64,000 nt of DNA from Ophiura sarsii (taxonomy: Eukaryota > Echinodermata > Ophiuroidea > Amphilepidida > Ophiuridae). The notes beneath the pieces were generated by a model. It saw only the letters and a program-made list of their open reading frames with translations. It was not told the DNA's origin and searched no databases. Shown here piece by piece: positions 1 to 11,739 of this stretch (positions are counted from its first letter, which is position 1; each line of letters opens with the position of its first letter). The position numbers were made by a program, and so were the translations under genes. The stretch spans positions 65,929,613-65,993,612 of the forward strand of contig CM069454.1 of the NCBI GenBank assembly GCA_035610835.1, in the 5' to 3' direction.

Positions 1-504
1 GTTAAAAGGTCGTAAGAAAATATGCGCGAAGCGCAGAAAAAAATGGCATTTACACTCCAAAATAGCCTCTAAAATTACCCCACAACCATCTTTATAGTAA
101 ACAAAAGTTACACGACCCCCCCTGTTTAAGAATAAAAAGTTACATAGCCCCCCCTATTTCAACATATGAAAGTTACATGACCCCCCCTATATTTTACCCA
201 ACCGCCCTCCACCATAAATAATGAACGGTCCCTATAGCTTTATTTGTTCTGAGTGAGACAGGCATATTACAATTTTCTTAATAACCTGAAAACACTGTAG
301 TATGGGATAGTTACAGACATACAGAAGTGATAGATTTCTAAACTTGAAATTTGATGTCTTGGGCAAGCTTCCCGATAGTCAACGGGCGCTGGTTTGGACA
401 AAATATCAGCGCTTGGTTATTTATTTTTCAGCATTACCGGGCGCTATGGCAGAAGGACCGAGGGGTAAAAATCGCCCAGCGCCCGCTTAATATCTTGAGC
501 CTTG
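1..504. other. Non-coding flank with short tandem repeats
   Basis: Three imperfect copies of a roughly 31-bp unit (AAAGTTACAYGACCCCCCCT) lie at about 107-195. The motif ATGCGCGAAGCGCAG near position 22 resembles the GCGC-rich motif inside the hAT element at 27576-29348. No gene was seen. Confidence 0.5.
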
Positions 505-1010
505 ATCGATTACAAGACGTTCAAACGTGGTTAGACGTCCCATTCATATTACAATGGATACAATAGACTGCAATTGTCCTTTGTTTGATGTCTTTCAAAT
601 CGTTTTAATCGGCGGCCACTTGACGAACGCGACATGATGATAGATATTGACATGGTTGATCGATAATTACGTCATGACCGTGTAATCAGGAGAGGTAGGA
701 TACTATTATTGACAAAGCGTACCGCCCTCTATTAAAAATGATCATTGAAGTTCGGCAGGTATAAAAGACAGAATGCTGACACAACCGAAACGACCGAAAC
801 AAACCATTAAAATTAATCCAGAAGTATCAACGTGGGGAGTTCAGCACTAGTGTAGCTACAACAGAGTACACAATTTGCAATGCACCCGAACTTTAATAAC
901 ATATTACTGTTGGGTTAACCTGCAGTGGGGTTGTGTAGGATAGGGGTGTGTTCCCGGGTGTGTTGTTGAATTGGGGGGTGTTGATCTAATAAATAGGACA
1001 TATATTTTGT
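505..1010 (+). repeat. Outer left arm
   Basis: Matches the reverse complement of 11740-12345. Clear blocks are 505-590 and 770-1010 (for example CAACGTGGGGAGTTCAGCAC); the middle part, 600-770, is more diverged. Confidence 0.8.
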
Positions 1011-1713
1011 TGGGCCCCATTGGGATCATATAGAAGTGTGTTGATACTATTTTAAAATTCTATAAGTCATGGAACAAAAGTGACTACAACATAATGTATA
1101 CATCACAAACATGATTAAAATTTCAACAGCATTATCAACAATTTAATTAATAATAAAGGATCCCGTTATTTCTTTATTACCTTTAGGTCTGAGAAACAAG
1201 GTTTTTATCTCACTAGCCACCAATATGGCATGTCAATTAGTTCTGATCTACATTGCCTGTGGGCGTCTGTGGGAGGTTGCATGCATGGTATTGTAGATCT
1301 GAGTACAACCACTGCAGGGTACACTGAAAATCTTGACCATATGAGTACTAGTATTCAATGTACATAACAACTTGATTTGCAGATAGCAGCATGGATCTTG
1401 GTCTATCATATCTTATGGGCCAGAAAGTTGGCCCCATAAGATGATAAGATCCTATTTTAATACATCCCAGTGACAGGACTAACAACTCTAAATGGATAAA
1501 TTTCTACCGGGATCTCCTAGCAAAATTAGCGAAATTAAATCACAGCGAAATTAAGTTTCACAATATTATGAAACACAGCACTCGCTTCCATTCCCGCTCT
1601 TCGGTGCATTACTCTGTTAGGTCATTTGGTGGTGGGAGGGTGGGGATTACAATGGAGGGGTGTGGGGGGTGGGGGCTACTAATAGGATCTTAGGTGATAT
1701 TATAACTCTCAAT
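1011..1713. other. Sequence between outer and inner left arms; no gene
   Basis: No coding signal. A short hairpin CTTATGGGCC / GGCCCCATAAG lies at about 1410-1441. Confidence 0.5.
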
Positions 1714-3362
1714 CACCTCATATCCACAAAGTACTCCCCCCGTAGCGTAGCGGGGAAGAGGGGAAGAAGGGAAGAGGGGAAGAGGGGAAGAGGGGGGGGG
1801 GGGGGGGGGGGGGAGGGGAAAAGGGGAAAATTTCAATTAAAAAATAAATAAAAAAGACCCCCCGCCCGCCCACGCCCCGTCGCATATTTCAACTCCAAGG
1901 CCTAAACCTATACATCTCCCGTACCCAACCCGTCACTTCCCCGCCCTGCCCCCGCCCACCCCGCCCCATGGCATATCCGTTACGAAATTAGCACATTTCT
2001 TCATTAACCCCTGCCTCCCAAACCACATTACATCATTACAAACAACCCCCATGCGTCACGGCCCCGCCCGCCCCGTGGCATATCTCAATCCCAAGACCTA
2101 AAATTCCCCGCCCCGCGGCTTATCCCAACGCTCTTTTCTATTCCTATGTTCATGGTTCGATTCGATTCATAATGTTCTTCCCAGTGATGAAGCCAAAGTG
2201 GCCCAGATGATGTCATGACTACTTTAGACAAAATCTCTGCTTCCTGACCACCGATTTTCATGAAACAAAGCGTATCAAAAAATTAAGAAAACATCCTTTG
2301 CAGTGACATTAAACATCGAAACAGAATTTTTTTTGGAATTATTTTTAACATATCTATTAAAATTATGTAATTTATAAATAGGCCTACATAAATGTTGCTA
2401 ATCAACAAAAAGGAAAGAAAATACTGACTGACAATGGGCTACCGACCTCGTTATATATTTCCATGCTTTGTCTATGGTGTTAAAATCAAACTTTTCTTGA
2501 ACGTAGCAGGGTTAGTGCGCACACTCGCTAACATATGCAAATCAAAACGTTACCATGAATAACAATTGGTGTTTACTCATGCCTTTATCCCGGAGCGATC
2601 AGATACGCTTTATATATTTATATAGTATTAGTAAACAAAAATGCCGGGAAAATGATGTTAGCGATTTTTTTCTGAAGTTTTAGTTCATTCGGGTACATTT
2701 AGGTTAAATAGACGAGAGTTAAACGTATATCAAGTTATGTGGTTATGATTTTGGGAAGGAATTATTGTTATGGTTGAGGGTTAAACGATCGATCTATATA
2801 ACGTGCATTAGTGAACAACTAGAATCTTAACCGTTCATGTGGTCTAGTGGTTAGGATTTAGCGCTCTAACCACCACGAATCGGGTTCAAGTCATGGGAGG
2901 TGCACCAGTTATTTTGTTAGTTTTCAATAACCAAAAAAATCAAGGAGTTTTATTTCATTTCAGTAAATTAGATTTATAAAATTTAATAATAAATAAATAA
3001 ATAATATCAATTTTTTTAGTGTACAGCGTGTCCCAAAAAACTGGGTTCAAAAGTTTGCGAGCTTATAACGAAATAAGTAGGAATTATAGATAGTTTATAT
3101 TTAAGGATATCAAACAAAATATACCTGACCTTGATTGGGTAAATTTGGAGACCAATCCAATGTAAACTTTTTTGAAATACAAAGATTTGAACAGAGCGTG
3201 GTCAGAACCCATTTGTCCCGATTTTTAAAGGGAATAAACCATCCGTGCGTTGCATGAAACTGTGCGCTATGTGCAGTATTCCCGGCATGGGGTTTATTCT
3301 CCGAAAGAACTTAACAATAACTCGGACTATAACAAAAACATTTTTGTTAATGTTTATGTAAA
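1714..3362 (+). repeat. Inner left arm of the inverted repeat
   Basis: About 1.65 kb mirrored at 6215-8529. It includes CACAAAGTACTCCCCC, a purine/G tract (1750-1820), GC-rich CCCCGCCC clusters (1860-2120), a tRNA-like segment (2831-2907) and a TACAGCGTGTCCC segment from about 3020. Confidence 0.85.
2831..2907 (+). repeat. tRNA-Glu-like (SINE promoter) segment
   Basis: TGGTCTAGTGGTTAGGATTT (A box) and CGGGTTCAAGTC (B box) match tRNA-Glu. The acceptor and anticodon stems do not pair, so it is a pol III promoter relic, not a working tRNA. Confidence 0.65.
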
Positions 3363-3521
3363 TAACGTCCTGGGACGTCGGCCTTTTACCGAAGTCTACA
3401 TGTAGAAGGTGTTAAGCATACAGCCGACCATTGCACTGCCGGTCGGTGATGATAGCGCTCCTGCCATGTCAAGCAAAGCTTCATGGTTTTTTCAGGACGC
3501 TTAGTCAGTATGTAAGGGATC

Positions 3522-4044
3522 ACGTCAAAACTCGACCGCCCGGCAACCGCCGGTTACGGCCGGTTCCGTTAGGTTCTCACAAAACGTGTCGTCTGTTATA
3601 ATATACACACATAATGAGGTCAAATAGTAACACTCTGGTGAACACGACCGGTTGAAAGTGCCTCGTCACACACGTGAGCAATAACATCTTGAAGTAATGG
3701 GCTCTTTTAAGACTTAAAAGTCTCAGATGACAACCAGTACAATACAGCTATTGATTTTCGCTGGGGTTGGCTTTTTCAATCTGTTTATAGCTCAATTAAC
3801 TTTTTAAAATCAATACCGAAAGTCTATGAATGTGTTTTTTTTATAGAACGATTATAGAGAGAGCTATTATGACCGCAAAGTAACAGATTGATAGTGTAAA
3901 TTGGTCAGATTACAGCATTAAGTCAACCGGCGGTTGTTCAGTGTTGCGTGCGCGAATATTCATATACCAGTAAAACATTTGACCTGAAAGAACCGGGCGG
4001 AACCGCCCGTAACCGGCAGTCAACGGGCGGTCGAGTTTTGACGT
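3522..4044. mobile_element. MITE with CCGCCCGG-rich inverted ends
   Basis: The left end ACGTCAAAACTCGACCGCCC is mirrored at 4021-4044 (GGGCGGTCGAGTTTTGACGT). Ends are about 45 bp with further GC-rich palindromes (ACCGGCGG, CCGTAACCGG). It is 523 bp with no coding content. Confidence 0.7.
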
Positions 4045-4550
4045 CTCCCCTAAGGCATCATCGTTGGGCTCATTTTTATATATAGTCCCCGCGTGCTATG
4101 CAGACCAGGGAGGGTCAGTTTGGATTGCCTGTCCAGCCATTCTGCCAGGTTTGTAATACGGGGCCATAAGGGGAGGCCGGTGGTGTCATCTCCTGTCCCT
4201 TGAAGGTTTTTACTTTGACCTGGGCTTGCCTTGGTCAGGGGTTTCCCTTCTTGGAGGCGAACAAAAAAAACAACAACAAAAAACATTTGAATTCAGATTC
4301 AGGCCTTGTGGTAGAGTCTATGAATTGCTTTCATGTATCTTGAATCAGTATTTGTACCCAGATGTCTTTAAAATGTATATTAGATCTGGATATGAAAATA
4401 TGAACACATATATTGTTACAATTGTGGAGAAATGGTTTAAATAATATAAAGCAAATGATAGAGTTTTGCAAAATCTGCGACATTCGTCGTGTTTACTATA
4501 TTCTGTTTGGTATATAAATAATTTTCCACTCTTCATTTCTGTATGTAGTG

Positions 4551-4625
4551 GTGGCCGAGTGGTTAAGGTGCTGGACTAACGTTCTTTTTGGAAAATTTAC
4601 GGGAGTTCGAGCCCGGTCTGGAGCG
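4551..4625 (+). repeat. tRNA-Ser/Leu-like segment
   Basis: GTGGCCGAGTGGTTAAGG (A box) and GAGTTCGAGCCC (B box) are spaced as in a class II tRNA, but the body does not fold convincingly. Most likely a SINE head or pseudo-tRNA. Confidence 0.55.
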
Positions 4626-4689
4626 TGTACTTTTCTTGTTTATCTATAAAATTTGTCATCAATTATATTATTCATTTAGTTTCACTAAT

Positions 4690-5292
4690 GCACTTTATAT
4701 ACACCTAGCACATAAAGTCCCTGACCAGGTGCTTTGAGGTTCGCTAATTCAAAATATATAATCGGTTCAAAAAATCTGAGATATACATTAAAGGGGAATC
4801 TTTCTTTTGCGCAGTTTGATGCCCCATTCAACAAAATCGAATGGATACTTTTAAAGTTATGGCGATTTCAATGACCGCGCATGCAACAGAAAAGTTGCAC
4901 TAGGTATAGGAATCATTGATTTGTGTGTGATTACTGTCATAACTTTGTGCTATCTGAACGAGACAGATGAATGGGTCTGGAGTGATAACCGCAATGTGTA
5001 TCTGGCTGTGAAGAATACAAGTCTTAGCTGATTAGCTGTGAGTTTTTTCAGTGCGTAATCACACACAAATCAATGATTTCCTATACCTAGTGCAACTTTT
5101 CTGTTACATGCGCGGTCATTGAAATCGCCATAACTTTAAAAGTATCCATTCGATTTTGTTGAATGAGGTATCAAACTGCGGAGAAGAAATTTGCTCATTC
5201 AATGTTTATCTCAGATTTTTGGTACCGATTATCTATTTTGAATTAGCGAACCTCAAAGCACCTGGTCAGGGACTTTATATGCTAGGTGTAGA
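4690..5292. mobile_element. Near-perfect palindromic MITE
   Basis: Arms of about 250 bp (left 4690-4940, right 5045-5292) share CACCTAGCA..AAAGTCCCTGACCAGGTG and mirrored sequence around a spacer of about 100 bp. Partial relatives lie at 9147-9285 and 36208-36330. Confidence 0.8.
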
Positions 5293-6214
5293 TCGATCGT
5301 TTAACCCTCAACCATAACAATAATTCCTTCCCAAAATCATAACCACATAACTTGATATACGTCTATTTAACTAAATGTACCCGAATGAACTAAAACTTCA
5401 GAAAAAAAATCGCTAACATCATTTTCCCGGCATTTTTGCCCGGCATTTTTGTTTACTATATAAACATATAAAGCGTATCTGATCGCTCCGGGATAAAGGC
5501 ATGAGTAAACACCAATTGTTATTCATGGTAACGTTTTGATTTGCATATGTTAGCGAGTGTGCGCACTAACCCTGCTACGTTCAAGAAAAGTTTGATTTTA
5601 ACACCATAGACAAAGCATGAAAATATATAAAGAGGTCGGTAGCCCATATTGTCAGACAGAAATTGCTTGTTCAGGCAGGAATCTTTGGTGATGGAACTTT
5701 GATTCTACCTATCTTCATAATAGATGGGAACATAAATGCCACTGCCTTGCTCTGTTCAATAACACACGAACACTGTACTGTGGTACCTGAATTGTTAATG
5801 TAGCACATGGAATATACTTGTTGAACCAGATTGGCTCCATATCTCGTTTCATGGTGGATTTAGTATGGGCTATTTCATTTATACAGCGTATCCCCAAAAA
5901 CTGGGTTCAAAAGTTTGCGAGGTTACAACTAAAAAAGTAGAAAGCATAGATAGTTTATATTTTAAGATATTAAACAAAATATACATGACCTTAATTGGTT
6001 GAACTCTGTAATTAACTCTATACACTTTTTGAAATACAAAGATTTTAATAGAGCGTGGTCAAAACCCATTTGTCCCACTTTTCAAGGAACATCCCGATGT
6101 GTTGCAATTGCAATTGTTGTGATTTCGTCAATGTTTTGCCTTTGCATTCATTCTTTACAAAGACTTGGGCAGTAAATAACATTATCTTGGTCATATACCA
6201 ATAATACAAGTTCA
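5293..6214. repeat. Extra partial copies of inner-arm sequence
   Basis: 5293-5640 repeats the reverse complement of about 2440-2800. 5880-6090 is a diverged direct copy of about 3018-3220 (TACAGCGT.TCCC, CTGGGTTCAAAAGTTTGCGA). No gene. Confidence 0.7.
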
Positions 6215-6261
6215 TTATTTACATAAACATTAACAAAAATGTTCTTTGTTATAGTCCGAGT

Positions 6262-6923
6262 TACACTCAGAACAAAGGTTAAAATCTTTAACCATGTTGG
6301 TTAAAATTTTAACCAACGGGAGGTTACCAGGTGAACCACACAATTGGTTGGTTAAAACTGTAACCAACAGCTGTTGGTTAAACTTTAACCTGTGGTTGGT
6401 TACAAATTTTAATCATTTGTTGGTTATATGTTTTGACCAACAGTGGTTGGTTAAACTTTAACCTGTGGTTGGTTACAATTTTTAATCATTTGTTGGTTAA
6501 TATGTTTTAACCAACAGTAGTTGGTTAAAAAATGTTGGTTAAACTTTTATTTTTTTTTGCTAAATTTTAACCCATACAACATTACAATATTGGCTTTCAA
6601 TAATGGCGCCAACTTCAAACAGTGGCCGCAATTTTTAGACCACGTCAGAATATGTATATGAAATCAATCGTGTTATTTTCGCAAAATATTTTCCTCGCCA
6701 ATGAAATTCTTTGGCGGGAATCTTGTTATGACCTATTGTTGGTTAAAATTATGATGCCTTAACCAACGTTGAATAAACTAAAAATTAATCATACTTTCAC
6801 TCTTTAACCAACGCAGTATTAAAAGTAATTTTTAACCAACGCTTCATTTTTAACCAATGTTGTATACTTTTTAACCAACATTCTTTTAACCCATGATTAT
6901 TTAATACCTGTTCTGAGAGTGTA
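6262..6923. mobile_element. TA-flanked MITE rich in GGTTAA/TTAACC
   Basis: Inverted ends CACTCAGAACA and TGTTCTGAGAGTG, with TA on both sides. The interior is an array of TTGGTTAAA/TTTAACCAA palindromes with two 73-bp tandem units starting at 6374 and 6447. The matching site in the left arm (about 3312-3332, AACAATAACTCGG) lacks it, giving the empty site. Confidence 0.8.
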
Positions 6924-7334
6924 TTGTTAAGTTCTTTCGGAGAATAAACCCCATGCCGGGAAAACTGCGCATAGCGCACAGTTTCATGCAACGCACGGAT
7001 GGTTTATTCCCTTTAAAAATCGGGACAAATGGGTTCTGACCACGCTCTGTTCAAATCTTTGTATTTCAAAAAAGTTTACATTGGATTGGTCTCCAAATTT
7101 ACCCAATCAAGGTCAGATATATTTTGTTTGATATCCTTAAATATAAACTATTTATAATTCCTACTTATTTCGTTATAAGCTCGCAAACTTTTGAACCCAG
7201 TTTTTGGGACACGCTGTACACTAAAAAAATGATATTATTTATTTATTTATTATTAAATTTTATAAATCTAATTTACTGAAATGAAATAAAACTACTTGAT
7301 TTTTTTGGTTATTGAAAACTAACAAAACAACTGG

Positions 7335-7410
7335 TGCACCTCCTATGACTTGAACCCGATTCGTGGTGGTTAAATCGCTAAATCCTAACCGCTAGACCAC
7401 ATGAACGGTT
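7335..7410 (-). repeat. tRNA-Glu-like segment, right-arm copy
   Basis: Inverted counterpart of 2831-2907 with a few differences, including in the anticodon loop. Not a functional tRNA. Confidence 0.65.
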
Positions 7411-8529
7411 AAGATCCTAGTTGTTCACTAATGCACTTTATATAGATCGATCGTTTAACCCTCAACCATAACAATAATTCCTTCCCAAAATCATAACCAC
7501 ATAACTTGATATACGTTTAACCCTCGTCTATAACCTAAATGTACCCGAATGAACTAAAACTTCAGAAAAAATCGCTAACATCATTTTCCCGGCATTTTGG
7601 TTTACTATATAAACATATAAATCGTGTCTGATCGCTCCGGGATAAAGGCATGAGTAAACACCAATTGTTATTCATGGTAACGTTTTGATTTGCATATGTT
7701 AGCGAGTGTGCGCACTAACCCTGCTACGTTCAAGAAAAGTTTGATTTTAACACCATAGACAAAGCATGGAAATATATAACGAGGTCGGTAGCCCATTGTC
7801 AGTCAGTTTTTTCTTTCCATTTTGTTGATTAGCAATATTTTATGTAGGCCTATTTATAAATTACACAATTTTAATAGAAATGTTAAAAATAATTCCAAAG
7901 AAATTTCTGTTTCGATGTTTAATGTCACGCAAAGGATATTTTCTTAATATTTTGATACGCTTTGTTTCATGAAAATCGGTGGTCAGGAAGCAGAGATGTG
8001 ATCAATTGTCTAAAGTAGTCATGACATCATCTGGGCCACTTTGGCTACATCACTGAGAAGAGCATTATGAATCGAATCGAACCATGAAAATAGGAATAGA
8101 AAAGAGCGTTGAGATAAAGCCGCGGGGTGGGGAATTTTAGGTCTTGGGATTGAGATATGCCACGGGGCGGGGCGGGGCGGGGCGGTGACGAATGGTGGTT
8201 GTTTGTAATGATGTAATGTGGTTTGGGAGGCAGGGGTTAATGAAGAAATGTGCTAATTTCGCCACGGGCGGGGGCGAGCGGGGCAGGGCGGGAGAGTGAC
8301 GGGTGGGGTACGGGAGATGGTTAAGGTTTAGGCCTGGGGTTTAGGCCTTGGAGTTGAAATATGCGACGGGCGTGGGCGGGCGGGGGGTCTTTTTTATTTA
8401 TTTTTAATTGAAATTTTCCCCTCTCCCCCTCTTTCCCTCTTCCCTTCTTCCCCTCTTCCCCTTTTCCCCTCTTCCCGCTACACTACTGGGGGGGGGGGGG
8501 GGGGAGTACTTTGTGGATATGAGGTTACG

Positions 8530-9370
8530 GGGATGTGTCGCCATTTCACCCTATGGTAAATGGATGACCCCTTTTCAAAGCCAATTCTGGTAAATATGGG
8601 TCTGAAATCCTTAATTTTGATGTTTTTCACCGAATTTTAGCCAAATCTGTCAATCATATAGGACAATTATGGGTTTCCGGTAAACAAATAGATTCATTTC
8701 CCCCGAAAATTGGTAAATGTTTGGGTCAATTTTTAATTATATCTGAGTAACCTCCCCGGGGGATAACATGTGCAGTCAGTAGCTGGGTCACGTTGAGTGA
8801 ACATACAAGTCTAAAATGTGGAGGGGCGGGCGGGGTATGCGTTGCGTCAAAAATTGAGAGTGGGGATGGGGAATTGGCATACCCCCCAAATCGGCACACT
8901 CGATAACCGAGAGTATCCTGTTCGACCCAGTATTTCGAGTCGGGGCTAGGGTTGGGATTGGAAGGTACCGTTTCGCTGCCCCAGTTGGTGCGGCACTCCG
9001 TTTACTGACGCGCTCGACATTTGTGCGGAAGATCCCACCACCCGGGTGTTACGTGAAGTTAATGGGGTTAACGAGACAACATCCAAAAAGAAGGAAAAGC
9101 TTTTCTGGTCTTTCCCCCTGAAACAATCAAAACTATCCACTCGTTATATGAATGAGGTAGGCTATCAAACTACGGAGAAGAAATTTTTTCATCAAATGTA
9201 TATATCTCAGATTTTTCGTACCGATTATTTATTTTGGATAAACCAACATCAAATCATCTGGTCCGGGACTTTTTGTGTTGGTGTATACCATCGCCGCCTT
9301 ACCAACCGCGAAAGCCATGGATCGCGCTCTATATTTTTAAAATGTAAAATTATTTTGTTTTTTGAAAATT
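8530..9370. other. Unassigned segment; no gene
   Basis: No coding signal. 9147-9285 is a diverged copy of one arm of the palindromic MITE at 4690-5292. Confidence 0.5.
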
Positions 9371-10020
9371 AACAAAACAATTGGTGCACCTACCAAGAAT
9401 TGAACCCGATTCGTGGTAGTCAGAGCGGTAAATCCTAACCACTAGACCACACGAAAGGTTATGATTCAGGTTGTTCACCAATGCACTTGATAGATCTATC
9501 GTTTAAAACCCTCAACCATAACTATAATTCCTACTCAAAATCATAATACCCTTGATATATGTTTAACTTCCGTCTATTTAACTTGAATGTACCCCAGCGA
9601 ATGAACTAAAAACATTTTCACCGGCATTTTTGTTTATTATTATGAAGCGTATCATCGCTCCGTGATAGTAAACAGCAATTATTATTCATGTCACGTTGAT
9701 TTGCATATTAAATAAGGTTAGCGAGTGTGCGCACTTACCCTGCTCCGTTCAAGAAACGATTGATTTGACACCTGAGACTTTACATTGAAATTTATTACCA
9801 GGTTTCTCAATTACAACTACTGTTTTAAATTTATCCCGTCTTGACAGCCACACTTCTGTAACACACAACAGATGTGGGATAATTGTGAACTTTCGGGCTA
9901 TGGTCGAACGATCCGTAGGAAGCACTGTTCACTTTATCATGAGCTTGTCGTCGGAATAAATTGTAAAACCCATAACCTCTGTTCCTTTCAACGGTGTTGT
10001 TAGGAACTCCCGGGTTATGG
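9371..10020 (-). repeat. Third copy of inner-arm sequence
   Basis: 9371-9770 follows the order of the right arm at about 7320-7740 with shortening and substitutions. 9780-10020 is unassigned. Confidence 0.65.
9385..9460 (-). repeat. tRNA-Glu-like segment, third copy
   Basis: Same A and B boxes as the arm copies but more diverged. It is followed by 9480-9770, which repeats sequence of the inner right arm. Confidence 0.6.
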
Positions 10021-10263
10021 ACCCCTTTTTCACCCTTTCCTCCCCCTTCTCTCCCAACGCTTCTTCCTTCCCCTTCGCCTTCTCTTCCACCCTTTTTTTC
10101 TTCCTCTTCTTTTCCTTCTTTCTCTTCTGCCCTGCCTTCTCTTCACTCCCTTCTTTTCTTCCCTCCTTCTGTTCTTCCCTCTCTTCCCTACTTCTCTTCT
10201 TCCCTCCTTCTGTTCTACTTCTCTTCTTCCCTCCTTCTCTTCTTCCCTCCTTCTCTTCTTCCC
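10021..10263. repeat. Pyrimidine-rich tract (plus strand)
   Basis: Almost only C and T (TTCTTCCCTCCTTCT-type repeats). It ends abruptly at CCCAAGAGGG, where the strand becomes purine-rich. Confidence 0.85.
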
Positions 10264-10264
10264 A

Positions 10265-11556
10265 AGAGGGAAAGAGGGAAAGAGGGAAAGAGGGAAAGAG
10301 GGAAAGAGGGAAAGAGGGAAAGAGGGAAAGAGGGAAAGAGGGAAAGAGGGAAAGAGGGAAAGAGGGAAAGAGGGAAAGAGGGAAAGAGGGAAAGAGGGAA
10401 AGAGGGAAAGAGGGAAAGAGGGAAAGAGGGAAAGAGGGAAAGAGGGAAAGAGGGAAAGAGGGAAAGAGGGAAAGAGGGAAAGAGGGAAAGAGGGAAAGAG
10501 GGAAAGAGGGAAAGAGGGAAAGAGGGAAAGAGGGAAAGAGGGAAAGAGGGAAAGAGGGAAAGAGGGAAAGAGGGAAAGAGGGAAAGAGGGAAAGAGGGAA
10601 AGAGGGAAAGAGGGAAAGAGGGAAAGAGGGAAAGAGGGAAAGCGGGAAAGAGGGAAAGAGGGAAAGAGGGAAAGAGGGAAAGAGGGAAAGAGGGAAAGAG
10701 GGAAAGAGGGAAAGAGGGAAAGAGGGAAAGAGGGAAAGAGGGAAAGAGGGAAAGAGGGAAAGAGGGAAAGAGGGAAAGAGGGAAAGAGGGAAAGAGGGAA
10801 AGAGGGAAAGAGGGAAAGAGGGAAAGAGGGAAAGAGGGAAAGAGGGAAAGAGGGAAAGAGGGAAAGAGGGAAAGAGGGAAAGAGGGAAAGAGGGAAAGAG
10901 GGAAAGAGGGAAAGAGGGAAAGAGGGAAAGAGGGAAAGAGGGAAAGAGGGAAAGAGGGAAAGAGGGAAAGAGGGAAAGAGGGAAAGAGGGAAAGAGGGAA
11001 AGAGGGAAAGAGGGAAAGAGGGAAAGAGGGAAAGAGGGAAAGAGGGAAAGAGGGAAAGAGGGAAAGAGGGAAAGAGGGAAAGAGGGAAAGAGGGAAAGAG
11101 GGAAAGAGGGAAAGAGGGAAAGAGGGAAAGAGGGAAAGAGGGAAAGAGGGAAAGAGGGAAAGAGGGAAAGAGGGAAAGAGGGAAAGAGGGAAAGAGGGAA
11201 AGAGGGAAAGAGGGAAAGAGGGAAAGAGGGAAAGAGGGAAAGAGGGAAAGAGGGAAAGAGGGAAAGAGGGAAAGAGGGAAAGAGGGAAAGAGGGAAAGAG
11301 GGAAAGAGGGAAAGAGGGAAAGAGGGAAAGAGGGAAAGAGGGAAAGAGGGAAAGAGGGAAAGAGGGAAAGAGGGAAAGAGGGAAAGAGGGAAAGAGGGAA
11401 AGAGGGAAAGAGGGAAAGAGGGAAAGAGGGAAAGAGGGAAAGAGGGAAAGAGGGAAAGAGGGAAAGAGGGAAAGAGGGAAAGAGGGAAAGAGGGAAAGAG
11501 GGAAAGAGGGAAAGAGGGAAAGAGGGAAAGAGGGAAAGAGGGAAAGAGGGAAAGAG
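10265..11556. repeat. (GGGAAAGA)n satellite, about 161 copies
   Basis: 1292 bp of an exact 8-bp unit with one visible substitution (A to C at 10643). Because 8 is not a multiple of 3, all six frames stay open with a 24-bp coding period, which explains the long but meaningless reading frames here. Pure purine/pyrimidine mirror symmetry favours triplex (H-DNA) structures. Confidence 0.97.
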
Positions 11557-11739
11557 CTCCCATACTCCACCCGTCACTCCCCCGCCCTGCCCCCGCCCGC
11601 CCCGCCCCGCCCCGTGACATATCCGTTACGAAATGTATTCATTAACCTCTGCCTCCCAAACCACATTACAAACAACCCCCAGACAGAAAAAGACAGAATT
11701 GACAGAACAGTGAGGAATCCCAGTGCGAGTTTAACAAAA
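11557..11739 (+). repeat. Left-arm-like segment after satellite
   Basis: CCGCCCTGCCCCCGCCC, ATATCCGTTACGAAAT and CTGCCTCCCAAACCACATTA match 1925-2040 of the left arm in direct orientation. Confidence 0.75.

Larger units (their letters stand above)
6215..8529 (-). repeat. Inner right arm of the inverted repeat (with MITE insertion)
   Basis: Reverse complement of 1714-3362, interrupted by a 658-bp MITE between TA 6262-6263 and TA 6922-6923. Without that insertion the two arms are of near-equal length. The arm carries a pyrimidine/C tract at 8420-8475, the counterpart of the left-arm purine tract. Confidence 0.85.

Noticed and set aside
2831..2907. Functional tRNA gene, with a loop reading CUA in one copy
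   Set aside because: Acceptor and anticodon stems do not pair and the three copies differ in the anticodon loop; SINE-type relic.
3020..7219. A single 4.2 kb mariner-type transposon with TACAGCGTGTCCC ends
   Set aside because: The matching ends lie within the larger palindrome whose flanks also mirror each other, so independent boundaries and a target duplication cannot be shown; no transposase present.
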